DNA from: Toxorhynchites rutilus septentrionalis
Lineage: Eukaryota > Arthropoda > Insecta > Diptera > Culicidae
NCBI RefSeq assembly: GCF_029784135.1
Contig: NC_073746.1
Span: 164,945,325-165,009,324, forward strand
Direction of reading: 5' to 3'
Length of the DNA: 64,000 bases
Shown: in pieces, positions 49,578 to 60,964 of the stretch
Numbering within the stretch: the first letter of the stretch is position 1
Layout: each line of letters opens with the position of its first letter
Position numbers and translations under genes: made by a program
The notes under the pieces: generated by a model
Seen by the model: the letters and a program-made list of their open reading frames with translations, nothing else
Database searches by the model: none
What the model was told of the DNA's origin: nothing

Positions 49578-49690
49578 TTTTGACGTAGGACTACGTCTTT
49601 GATTTCTATATAGGGAGGTCACTCTACGAAATTGAAAATGAGTCATGTAATGATTCATCAAGATATTTCAAACGCGTATTACGCAAACCC
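49578..49690 (+). repeat. Dispersed repeat family, fragment
   Basis: TTTTGACGTAGGACTACGTC followed by GGGAGGTCACTC and AAATTGAAAATGAG, matching the start of the copy at 54905. GACGTAGGACTACGTC is a near-perfect palindrome. Confidence 0.6.
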
Positions 49691-49755
49691 GTTCTTGCGA
49701 TATATATGTTGTATGCCATTAGATAGAAAATTTGTCCAGCAATTTTTTACCTTAA

Positions 49756-50004
49756 CACTTAGAGTACGGAGTGGAGGACTTTCGGTCCCCAAATATTAGT
49801 TTTTCTTTAATAACTTCGTAAATAAATTCTTTCTCTCTTTTTCCTTTTAGGTAGTCGAGCTTTATTTTAAATACTTTATAGAAACATATTAGTGGCATTC
49901 TATTATTAATTTATTTATAATTATAAGGTAAGTTTTTCGTTTGGGGGACTTTAGTGACCCTACTCCGTCCATTATGTTATAAAATAGACTCCGTACTCTA
50001 AGGG
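49756..50004. mobile_element. piggyBac-type MITE with splice-like signals
   Basis: 249 bp flanked by TTAA (49752-49755, 50005-50008). Inverted ends CACTTAGAGTACGGAGT and CCCTTAGAGTACGGAGT, 16 of 17 matching. Internally, a pyrimidine tract ending TTTTAG at 49850 and AAG|GTAAGT at 49927/49928 frame a 77-nt non-coding segment, an exon-like cassette. Confidence 0.88.
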
Positions 50005-50008
50005 TTAA

Positions 50009-50999
50009 AACATGAACAGTGAATATAGTTAAAAAAAAGTTTACAATTTGACGATTAAAATGGGTATGTTATTTCGATTTTACTAACCACACGTTTTCCC
50101 CCACAACGCAACGAGCAATCTTTTTGCCTACATTCGGGCGTTAGCTCACAATATGAGTCGATGTGTATAATGAACTCCATAATAATCTCCATTTGCCGAT
50201 AATAGGCATTTATCAGTTATTGTATTGTGCTTGAGTAGTCGCGATCTTAATATTATGTTACCCATATGTGTCTTCCTTAGAAGTAATTACGTTATTATTT
50301 TGCCGCTTCATTTCCCTGAATTCACTTGTTCGTTCTCCATTCACTCCATGGCTTTAATGGTATTTTATGGACATTTTTGAACATCGATATAAAAATAAAA
50401 GTTGTATTTGCTATTTTTTATTCAAATTGTACATATTCAAGGTTTACGTGAGACTACCATAGCTTAACAATCATTTGTTTGTATTGATTAAATTGTTGAT
50501 TGATTGAAACAATTTCCGAATTCAATTGAATTCAATATATTTGCTTTGTGAGTAAAGAGATTGAATAAATGCTATGTTTCATGCATTGTGATAGATTATG
50601 TTCTTCATTACAAGTGAATTTAATGACAGTCTATCTACGTTTGTATTATATATATTATTGATGTATATTTGGACAAAATATATGAACGGAAGAATTATCA
50701 AACGATTATTTTATTTTACATTTCCCTCTGGAGTTTGTACCTCTCATGTGTTTATATCTACTTGAGAGATACAAATTTGCTTGATTTGAGTGCCTGAAGA
50801 CTCGGTTTCGATTTTGACATGTTCGCCGAAAGCATATTGCTTAATCAAAGGGCGTTATCGCAGCAAATGGTTATCAACATTTTGTCTAATCATCAAATGG
50901 TATGCGTAGAAATTCAGTGAGCAGAAGATATGAAGACATATCCTTCAATATAATCTTGAATAGTCGAGCCAAAGCGATGTGTTCGTACCCGCTTTTGTA
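50009..50999. other. Non-coding stretch
   Basis: Very AT-rich; nothing recognised. Confidence 0.35.
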
Positions 51000-51780
51000 A
51001 TCTGTGTTAGGAAAATACTTTTTGGAGTACAAAAAAAATATGGGTGCGCCTTGCATGAATCAACAATATTCTAGTCTGCACAAAGACAGACGAGTACAAA
51101 AGTACTTGCAGTTTGCATTTATTTGCAAAGCCCAATTCCCCAGACACCTTGGTTTTGAAGTCTGTGTTGGGGAAACACATTTCAGTCGGAACAAAAATAC
51201 CCCCGACTTGCATGTATTTGCAATGCCAATTTCCCCACGCTCCATGTATTTGAAGTCTGTGTTAGGGAAACACTTTCAGTCGGATCAAAAATACCCCCGA
51301 CCTTCATGTATTTGCAATGCCGATTTCTCCAACAATGCTTGGTTTTGAAGTCTGTGTTAGGGAACACATTTCGGTGAGAACAAAAGTCCCAATACTCCCA
51401 TGTTTTTGCAATGCCAATTTCCCCAAGGCTGCTTGATTATGATGGCTGTGTTGGGAAAACCGTAAATCGGGCCAATCAAAACGAGGCAGTTAGGGCGTTT
51501 AGATAACGCTTTACATTTAACAGTTATTCAATTGTTTATCTAATGAAAAATAACATTTTATTAATTGCGATAGATGTATAGAAATATTCCTTATCAATTG
51601 ATGCAAACATCTTTCCGATCCAGTAAGAAATGTTCGAGTTATAAGCATTCGGAATCTTTCATTTTTTCCTGCATGTTCTGTGTTTAGGTTTTCATTTTAC
51701 CCCCCACATTCTCCGGTTAGACGTAGTCCCACGTCAAAATTGTGTCGAGCTCCTCGCGTCCATGTTTGAATGTGGTTCCA
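51000..51780 (-). repeat. Dispersed repeat with internal tandem units
   Basis: Read on the minus strand: GACGTGGGACTACGTC near 51735, a GAGTTATAAGC-containing middle (about 51590-51680), then tandem units with a period of roughly 100-110 bp at 51080-51470. Each unit has TCTGTGTTRGGGAAACAC, CAGTCGGAACAAAAATACCC and TGCATGTATTTGCAATGCC (plus-strand reading). A related copy runs the other way at 54905-55330. Origin unknown. Confidence 0.75.
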
Positions 51781-54700
51781 GATTCTACCTCATCTTACCC
51801 GTTAAATGGATATAATTTAATATGAGAAACTGTTTTTCCAGGACCTACATTTGATGTATCAAAAGAGGAAAAATTATGGATTGTTGAACAATGAAAAAAC
51901 TTAATTCAAATCCTATCACTACAAACAATCACAGTCCTTCGTCAAGCTCCCGTCCGTGCCTCTAGGCCCAGACCTATCTACTTTTTTTTTAACTTGGTAC
52001 TTATGATAGAAACTACCTAAAGTCACAATATTCATTATCAATGACCAATGACAAATTTATATTACGAATGATTTTTGAATAGAGCGTTTTCTAAATTATT
52101 GGTAATTTATCTTTCTTTCAAAAAATCTCCAACTCAAAAGCTCAAAATCCAGATGTCTGTTTGAAATAAGATGTTTGACAAAGTTGTCTGAAAAACTAAT
52201 GAACTATTTAGGAGAAATGACATTTTGAATACACTGTCAAAATATCTTACTCGAAAATTGAATTTAAAATTAAAAACTTTTATATCTAAAAACGACCCAC
52301 CTCCCCCACACTCTTCGATATTTGTTTTGCATATTCTTGTTGGAAAGCTCTTCCAATTAATCAAAGTTTGACGTACAGTGGTGCCGTGGTAAGCTCATAA
52401 AAATGGATATATGATTTTTTTAAAGTTTACGGAATTTCAATGCTCTGCAAAATCTAAACCGTTTAGGAAATGTAATATTAAAAATAGAATCTACATGCGA
52501 TTCTACATGGAAAACTATAATTAACGTTTTATTCTCGAACCAATCGTTTTCGAGATATAACCATTTTTTTATAGTGAAAATAATGTTAGTAAAATTTCTA
52601 TACGATGTCGGAACCTTAGTCGTAGTGTCCAGCAGCAGTCCTTTTCTATTTCACGAATTTTAATTCAAATTCGAAGGTCGATTTATTTTTATTTTTTTAT
52701 CTGGCTCAGATTTTGCAAACGCATTCTTTATGTCCAAAAAGGACATAATCATCGGATTTCCTTGTTGACTCTAACCTTAGTTTTGAGAAGGGCCCAAACA
52801 AAAATTGATTGAGAATTTTCCAAAAAAATTTACTCAGAAACGGTTGGTCCCAATAATTCGGTGTCTTCCTATGTCCCTATGCTATGTTTCAGGTTATTAT
52901 TGGGGCTATATGAAGGAAGCATGCACTCTTAAAAAATGTTTCATTTTTATTTTTATTTTATTTTGAAACCTTTATAATTCAAATGGTCATCATTATTCAA
53001 GTTACAGTCTCGCACCAGCTAGCAGACAGCGATCTTTCTCATTGCTGGTGTCAAGCACAGTGGGTTTGCTCGATACAAAGGCAGAATTGGAGATAGATAT
53101 TGCACACAGTGGTGCAGTTTTGATCAGTGGAGGCACCGCGTCGATTTTCATGTCGTCTGGTGGAGAGTGCTTCGGTATTTCTGACCTCATCATTGCTGCA
53201 TCTTAAAATTTCGGTTTGTTTGTTATTGACCCAAAAACTTTTTTCCATGGCACAAAAACTGCATTGTAAACAAACTATTGAAATCACAAAAATCTATAAA
53301 TATGCTTGAAAGCCCATCGAAGACAAGATTATTCAGCGGTTGATGCATATCGTCGGATGGCCATTCGGAAAGCATCGCTACCGCTGCCATCTGGTCGCTA
53401 ATAGGATGACTGATAAATCGTGAATGATTAATTAGTGACTTTTACCGATCGATTAATTAATTTTCGTGAATATGATCTACTTGGATAATCAGTAAGTTCA
53501 GTGTTTCAGAGTCGCTCTAGACAGCGAACAATCAACAGTATATGTTAATTCTGAGAGTTAGTTTCGAGATTGGCTCAATCAAATTGGCTTTTTTATTGCT
53601 TCGTGAAAAGTTCGCGTTCCAAAACATTCATTCATCCTTATCAGTGCTACCAGATGTTTGTGCCAGAGTGTTCTTTTCTTGAATTTCTATAAAGCAATGT
53701 GATTGTGTATTAAACACCACCCTTCTTTATTCATTTTTTGCGGCCCATGACACCACGACTAACACGTATTTATGGCCCCTTTGAAAAAAAAAAAGGTGAG
53801 TACCGTTGTCTTAAGGGTCCTTTGCCATGCAATGCTGAAAAAAATGGCATTCAACATCTATGTCATATTATTCCTAGATTGGCAAAGACAAGACTGGAAA
53901 AGTTTTTTTTCTATTTTTATATTGTGATGCAGCTCCAACGGACATGAAAAAAATGCTGTTCAAATTGAAATGTTTCTCTTGGCGTATAAAATCAATCATT
54001 CTTGAGAACAATAAGTTAACGATAAGTTAGAATCATGACGCAAATTATCGGAAGTTACTACAAAACTTAAATGATTGAGCATGCCTTTTTGCTTGAAATA
54101 AATCGCAAATGGATGAATAGTTGCTTTCTGCCCATTCCTGTAATGATTTTGACTTCATGCTGTAGTACAAAAGTGTAATTTTCTGAGAAATCACAAATAG
54201 CTACAAATTCTTCTTCCTACAAGTTATATTTATTTTTCAAAAAAATCCGCTTTCTTTTAATGAAATCATGTGTTATTAATTTTTCTAACTTTGGAATGAG
54301 ATAGGAAACAAAAAGCTCCTTCTGTTTTATGAGCTTCTCTACACTCTGTCCAACTTCTATAGTACCAGGTGATGATCTTGCAGCTTTGTGTCATTGTAAA
54401 CAACGCTTCAATTTATATTCTAGTGTATTGGTATTGATAACTATGGTAAATAACTGCATGATTTTGTTAGAGCTGTGCCTTAACAAATGTTCTTGTATTT
54501 TTTAGGTGACAAGTTTGTATAAGACCACACTTAGAAAAATATTCGGTAGAAAACTACCAAATACCTTTGGTAATGCAAACATTAGTAGAATATACAAATT
54601 TTTGGTACTTATCGCCAACTTTCCCATATCCCTACCAGAAGTTAGCATATTTCACTCGATAACATTAGTAAACTTAAATGTTTTTATATCTGAAGACTGA

Positions 54701-54904
54701 TGAGAAAAGCGCGTACTACGAATCATGGTTCTGCTTGCCATATATGTTTATTAATACGGTAGAAATCTTACACCATATCACATCGAAATACGTCTGAGTT
54801 TAGCCGAAGCTCACATGAACTGACAGTGGGACATGGTATGTTATGACAAGGAATGTTTTTAAAAGAATATATTTTGCGGAAAGTTCTTCGATGTAAGACG
54901 GCAT
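51781..54904. other. Non-coding stretch
   Basis: No supported gene. 52130-52970 (AAAACGACCCACCTCCCCC near 52290, TCGAACCAATCGTTTTCGAG near 52536) looks like worn repeat sequence but I cannot classify it. Frames at 53002-53309 occur on both strands with no domain. Confidence 0.35.
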
Positions 54905-55330
54905 TTTTGACGTAGGATTACGTCTTTCGGGAACATATTGGGGGACAAATTGAAAATCGAAAATCGAGCACATCGTCCAATCCAATCCAATTTCAAATAA
55001 GCGTTTGCTCAGCTCAGTCATTTCATGATGGATTGATGAAATTTTTGCGACAATCGATTTCGGCACACCATAAAAAAAAATTATTGAATAAAATAATATA
55101 TGTCATGGAACTAACTATCGAACAATTGAAAAATTACAACCCCCATCCTAACGGAAATACCCACTTCTCATTGGTCGAAATTGACGACACATGCGGCGAT
55201 TCCCTAACAGAGACATCAAAACCAAGCTGCCTGGGGGAAATCGGCATTGTAAATACATGAAGATAGAGGGGACATTGCAAATATATGTAAGTCGAGGGCA
55301 TTTTTGTATTGCATGGAGGGTGAGTGATAC
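54905..55330 (+). repeat. Dispersed repeat family, plus-strand copy
   Basis: GACGTAGGATTACGTC, then GGGGGACAAATTGAAAATCG, a GATGAAATTTTTGCG stretch, then TTCCCTAACAGAGACATCAA and GGGGAAATCGGCATTGTAAA, matching the tandem part of 51000-51780 in opposite orientation. Fewer units here. Confidence 0.7.
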
Positions 55331-56227
55331 GATGATTTTAGCAAATAAAATTTAAATTTGGAACTTTAATGGTGGTTGCTTCGTGAAATTTCATATCAAT
55401 AAAAAATTGAGCACAAGTGTAAGTGTAAAATTGCATATGGTAGCAGTTGTGTTAAAAATGACTTGATATATGCAATGATTTAATTCAATTTTCATAAATA
55501 AAAATAATAAAGGTGTATTCCCGCTTGAGAACGGGTCGTTGCGGTTGAGCTGTCTGTTTTGTTGTATTCATTTCCACCCAAGGAAAGTTCAAACGGCGAG
55601 AAAAATTGGAATAGTGAAGAAATATTCGATAAAGTGATTCCCCATATGCTCTACATATAGTGTTAGGTGTTGTTAGTCCAATTAAAATTCGCATTGGGTT
55701 GAATAAACACTCAGAAACTAAAAATTATAAAAGAAAATCACCTTTTCCATTTCAAATATGTTTTCTCCATATTAAAGTAACATGTTTTTACTGACGAGAA
55801 AATATTTTCACAATTGATAATTGTGTTCGATATTGATAATTATCTTATATTTGATCGGTGAATTTTTTCTTCTTTATTTCATCCATACATAACACAGGAG
55901 GCATCTCGTCTAGGAACACAGAGGGCGGTTTCCACCATATCTCCTTCCACTTCGGCATCTTCTATCTGATACGCACCATCCAACGACTGTTTATCACCCC
56001 TTCTTCATCATTACTCGGTAAACACTGGTGGAGTGAACAAACTTTACCCAACAACCAAACAAAACGGCCCTTTTCAGGGCCACCAAATCATTATCAAAGA
56101 TTTAACAATGTAATTCTTCAAATATATCCAAAATCAACAGATAGCCTAACGGAATCCTACGTCAACTATGCGGTCGTATCTCGAACACAACCCTCCTGTG
56201 ACTTTTTTTATATTTTTTTAACATTTT
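55331..56227. other. Non-coding stretch
   Basis: At 56155-56195, CCTACGTCAACTATGCGGTC belongs to the family noted near 270 and 9575. Otherwise nothing recognised; a 128-codon frame at 55858-56244 shows no domain. Confidence 0.35.
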
Positions 56228-56496
56228 TAGGTTATTTTCAGTGAAGAAATAATCAATTTGAATGGTCCTGAAGGTTTCGACGGGTACTGGCGTGATTTCC
56301 GGAAGGAGGAACAATATTTTTCAACCAGGAACTTTGGTGGAGGTTTGTGCTTGGCTTGGGCGGGATTCTGTTCAACCGAAAAACTAAAGAGAGCTTTCAC
56401 ATCCTTCAAAACGAATAGCAAGGATTACATGCATGTTCTGGAATCCGTTCTTCTGCTGTTTTTGCGTAGATATTGTCGCAAAAAATTCAAAAATTG
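56228..56496 (+). pseudogene. Tc1-like transposase fragment
   Basis: About 88 residues read like the segment of a Tc1-type transposase around and after the first catalytic Asp: VIFSEEIINLNGPEGFDGYW then RDFRKEEQYFSTRNFGGG and a W-A-x-F stretch, ending in YMHVLESVLLLFLRR. In this family the start is usually F-S-D-E; here the Asp is Glu (FSEE), so the active site is damaged. The HTH and later catalytic residues are missing, and the frame ends at TGA (56494-56496). The D-x-Y-W-x-D-L-R-K-E signature fits insect DD34E/DD37 Tc1-like elements; no ends identified. Confidence 0.75.
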
Positions 56497-56499
56497 AGG

Positions 56500-58368
56500 G
56501 GTGTTTTTTCCGGATACACAAATTTTCAATATTAAATTAAATTTTTGAACAAGATTTTTTAACAGGCCTAAATAATTCATGATTTTTCAAAAACTTTGTC
56601 AAAGATCATATTTTATTCACTCATCTGGATTTTGAAATATTTTGAAGAAAGAATAATGATTTTGAGTACGCCCGTTTGAAAAATCATTCATAATTTAAAT
56701 TGAAAATTGTGATTTTAGGTAGTTTACATCATAGGTACCAAGTTTAAAAAAAAAACGGGGAGGGTCAGGTTAGCGGTCGGCTGATTTGGCGCTGAATTGC
56801 TCCTTAGCAACCATCTCAAAACCACGCTCTACATACCCCTTTCATAATCGATGAACCTGTCGTTAAGGATCCAATTGAAAGGGCACTTTGGTACGCTGGA
56901 AAAGTTGTACCTTTGATCCAGATCGCGCTACAAGGATGTTCAATGCTATTGATACTTCGCTACCCCACTAATAAAACTGTAAGCGAAACGTGACCGATAT
57001 ACATCTGTTGGATTGTGTCTCACTGACAATGCCGCAGATCGACAGGCAATTCACGGATTCGATTTTATTTTTGTTCCAATGAGATGCTGCCGGGTGCGAT
57101 CTCCACCTTTCCCTCCTCCTCATACAGCAGAGCACAGAATGACTTTGTAGAGGGAGCAAAAAAACAATAACACACGTTTGCATTATGCATCACTCGTCTC
57201 TCGTCTCGTCTCGAGAGAAGAATTAACTCTTGCTGCAATGATGAAAGGAGGATTGAATCGGAGCCACGCGAAAAGTGCATCCGCGAGTTGTTGCTCGGGG
57301 CAACACTTTGACATTTGCTGCAGCACTTCACTGAAAGCTTCCACAAAGAGGCTCATGGTTGATCCCGGGCGGATTACCATGTCGATAGATTTATATATGT
57401 TTATTCAAATTGACAACGAGGTGAGCATCATTTTGCCTGCCAGACGCGAAAGATGCTAGCGTTGCTAGCGGGTCATCTTCTCTTCGTTGCAATGTGTGTA
57501 GTAACCTACACGTGGTTATAATTTAAAACGCCACGCGGGATATCATTTGTTTAGTTATATTACTCACCCCGTTGCTGCAATATTGCCGCATTCGGAACGA
57601 GTTATTCTGCTATAAACGAGTCGGGCTAGAATTATTAGCACCTCTAGAAAGGATGATCTTCCGAGTAACAAACTTTGTGAAACAAGTACCTGTGATACAG
57701 CGCGTGGGCTGCGACGATTCATAGAATGTTACTTCGCATCTCATTCCAGTATGATTCAGAATCCACAAAGCAAATGGTTTCAAATTGGATAAAGAACCCA
57801 AAAATTTCAACCAATCGACCACAACTTAATTAATCTACAGATGAGCCATAGCAAATTCCACAAAATAGTAGAAATGCGGAAATTGAAAACTACTACAAAC
57901 AATAATTGCTAGAATGTCGAAAGAAGTTTCCTGGCCAGCACGAGCCACATAGAAACTTTTCCGTTAGCTTTAGAAGGTCGCAGACACAGATACCCTTTAC
58001 ATTATGCAGTCAGTCCAAATGTACTGTCACACGACAGTATTCCGAAGACTCGCCTTTTTTTTCTTATGATAGCCTTCCGAGTATATAATTGATTTAATTA
58101 CGACAGATGCACAGCAAAAATCCTACGTATACTAAGTCTTCTACAGATATAATCCTAGAACCTGGAGGGCGACCTTACGGCACAACATTATTGAGGTAGA
58201 TCCTCCGTTTGAGGTTTTGGGAGACGTTGGGAGGGTTGGCGACCTTCGGTACATGGTTTTTTTTTTTGTCGGTCCATCTCATCCAGTGATTTCATGGCAT
58301 AATGAGCCACAACCAAGCCATGTCAAAAAACCACGTTCCTCTTCGCGTTATGAAGGAGGAAACTTTCG
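56500..58368. other. Non-coding stretch
   Basis: No supported gene. Overlapping frames at 56968-57459 on both strands show no domain. 56755-56960 resembles decayed coding DNA of a mobile element but I could not place it. Confidence 0.35.
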
Positions 58369-58840
58369 TCAGGCACTTCGTACTGTATATCTCCCCGTAC
58401 ACCGTAAGTTCCGAAGGAAATAACAGCGGGTTGGACACTCAGCCTTCAACATTAAGCAAGTCTCGTAATCCATTATGATCACAACGTCGCATTTCGCCAA
58501 AAAGGTAGCTCCTCCAGCCGCTTGTCCGCTGCTCAGACTCAGCCATCCCGTCTGACGCTTCCGCATAAAAATGTCCATTTTGACCAAGTACTTCTTCACC
58601 GTTTGGCCGATTGCTTCGACCTCCCGGCTCAAGCTGCGGAACGATGAGACCAACTTGCTCGCGGATTTTCATCGGGTGGTCGGCTATTATGCAGTCTTAA
58701 GGAGGATTCTGTCGATCGGACAAGGTAACACATTCTAGTTGCAACCATATTTTCTAAAAGCTTTGAGTGATTCTTTGCCTTCAAATTTCGTTTCGCTTTA
58801 CGATCCAGTATAAACTGTCCCTTGAACCATCTCAAACTCT
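58369..58840 (-). pseudogene. Probable Tc1/mariner-type transposase remnant
   Basis: On the minus strand, pieces in shifting frames read FRSLSREVEAIGQTVKKYLV (an HTH-like segment) and later CDVVIIMDYETCLMLKAECP, resembling the first catalytic Asp region (M-D-x-E-T) of Tc1/mariner-superfamily transposases. At least two frame changes occur between 58439 and 58840. No terminal repeats were found. The call rests on these two motifs; another DDE transposase is possible. Confidence 0.45.
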
Positions 58841-58949
58841 TATTTGCCTTTTGGACATAGAGATGCCAGATTTACGGATTTTTACCAGCTTATCTGCGAC
58901 TATTTGAGATGATCGTGAACGATGTTGTCTTCTTGGAAGTTAAGAGCTA

Positions 58950-59913
58950 TATTTGATCAGTGCCAGGACATTCGGTAAGCACCAATCTTCTCGAGCTGTC
59001 ATCGTTCTGTGTTAACCGCCTAGAAGAACGTGCACAGGTTGATGCTATTTACACCGACATAAAAGCCGCGTTCGACGGAATTGACATATCTTTCTGGAAG
59101 AACGCTCCGTGTTAAGCTTCAATCTCACACTTCGTCTCCGTTTGTTGTTCGTTCGGGAGTTCCACAAGGCTGTTCGCGATATTTAACAATGATGTGTCCC
59201 TTATTCTAGCATCCGGCTGTGTGTCGATCTACGCAGACTACTTGAAGATTTATTTGGCTATCAAAACTCTTGAGGATTGCCGTCGACTACAGAGCTTGCT
59301 TGACCAGTTCGTCAGTTGATGCCACTTGAATGAACTAACCATAAGCATCGCCAAGTGATCATGAGCTTTCACCGAAAAAACAGCCAAACATATTCAACTA
59401 CACGATCGACAATTTTATTTTAGAGAGAGTGAATCAGATTAACGACTCGGGCGTAGATTTCGAACATAAGCTCACTTTTGATGCACAACGATCTGCATTG
59501 ATCACTAAGGCTAATCGTCAGCTTGGATTCATATCGAGAATCTCTAGGGACTTCACTGATCCCTATTGCCTGAAATCGCTGAACTGTTCTCTTGTTCGGC
59601 CGATTCTCGAGACTGCATCGGTAGTATGGATCCCTTACCAGCATATGTGCAGCAGTAGGATTGAGCGGATTCAAAAATGCTTTATTCGTAGAGCGCTCAG
59701 GCATTTGCCTTGGCGTGATGCCCCGGAACCTGCTGCCATATGTAGCCAGATATCGCATGCTGAATCTGGATACACTTGAGAGACGAAGGCGTATTCAACA
59801 AGCTACTTTCATTGTGAAACTTCTTAGTGGTGAAATTGATGCACCTCACCTGCTTGAGATGGTGAAATTTCGTGCTCCCAGCAGAATCCTACGATCCTCG
59901 TATTTGCTGCAAC
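58950..59913 (+). pseudogene. LINE ORF2 (reverse transcriptase), split 5' part
   Basis: Broken reverse-transcriptase frame of a Jockey/CR1-type LINE: PGHSVSTNLLELSSF, AIYTDIKAAFDGID (RT motif A), GVPQGC near 59158 (motif B), then YADYLKIY near 59232, where motif C (YADD) has lost its second Asp. Later parts are RQLGFISRISRDFTDPYCLK, LVRPILETASVVW, RIQKCFIRRALRHLPWRD and RRRRIQQATFIVKLLSGEID. Several stops and frameshifts. The C terminus continues at 63749 after the hAT inserted at 59914-63740. Upstream RT blocks and endonuclease are missing. Confidence 0.85.
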
Positions 59914-59978
59914 CAGGGTTGCCAACTATAGATTTGAAAAATCAGGAAGGATAAAAATAAAAGTCAGGATAGCTCATA

Positions 59979-60171
59979 TTGGGTTGTCCGAAAAGTTAAT
60001 GTCGATTTTTGGGAAAACAAAAAACATACTTTTCCATCAAAGCATTATAATTTAATTTTATATCTATAGTTCTGTTTCACAATCTTTTGCCATCTTTCAC
60101 ACAGCTTAAATATTCTATGCTCCCAGAACATATTTGCTTCCTCGTTAAAAACTGCTGCGAGCCATACAAAA
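59979..60171 (-). pseudogene. Mariner 3' remnant
   Basis: Begins TTGGGTTGTCCGAAAAGTTA, a mariner-like terminal repeat, and on the minus strand encodes a C-terminal piece (FNEEANMFWEHRIFKLCERW then QKIVKQN) with the F-W/Y-x3-I-x-K-L-x-x-R-W-Q-K-x-V pattern that ends mariner transposases. The catalytic part and other end are missing; LINE sequence follows directly at 60172. Confidence 0.7.
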
Positions 60172-60847
60172 TTGATAGCGGACAATGAAAATGTTCTGTT
60201 CAAATATAATGAATGTTTGTTGGCTGAAAACAATTGTGCGCAGGATGGTCTTCTGGACTTTGAAAGAGTGAAGAAAGAGATAGAAAAAATGTCTTTTTTT
60301 TCACATTCTTTGAACGAGTTCCAGAAAAATATCGATGAGCGGGAAAAGATTGCAATTGTTAAGGAAACGGAGAAACTGATCAAATGTTTTGATGAACTTC
60401 TTGCACAGAAGATGGGAAGTATTGAAATCAGTATTTCTCAAAATTTAAAAGATTTGAAAAGTTCGTTTTTGGAAACAAAATAATGAAGAAAAAAAAATTA
60501 GCTGTGATTAACAGGAAGCGTACCCTTAGCAACAGGACTTTTCGTTCTAAACAAGACTATTCTAGTAGAAAAAAAAACAAATTTTGATGAATCAGCGCGA
60601 AGAACTGAAACTGAATCCTAGAATCCACAAAATTAGAAATTTTAGAAACGGGAAAGACGGCTCGATTATAGTTGAGTGTGCAGCAGGGGAAAACATTGAA
60701 AGTGTGAAGAATAACATTGAAAGTAATCTGGGAGATAAATTTAACGCAGTTGTTCCTAAACCGGTGAAACCAAAATTGAAAATATTGGGAATGAGTGATA
60801 GATATTCCTCAGATATTTTTATTGACCTTTTAAAATGTCAAAATTAA
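60172..60847 (+). pseudogene. LINE ORF1, broken
   Basis: Two open stretches of an ORF1 protein. 60172-60483 (103 codons) is Glu/Lys-rich with a heptad-like pattern consistent with a coiled coil (residues ~25-100). 60584-60847 (87 codons) carries RNFRNGKDGSIIVECAAGEN and KLKILGMSD, the RRM-like 'gag' pattern seen before zinc knuckles in CR1/Jockey-type LINEs. A stop at 60481-60483 and a frame change separate them, and no knuckle follows. Belongs to the LINE that continues to 62710. Confidence 0.65.
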
Positions 60848-60964
60848 AATATCGCGTTCTGAGGAGAGGGAGTCATTGCAGAATATGAAAATCCACGTTT
60901 CAAGTATAACAAATACAACGTAATTATCGAAGTGGACGATGACACTTATGGATGACTAATGAAT

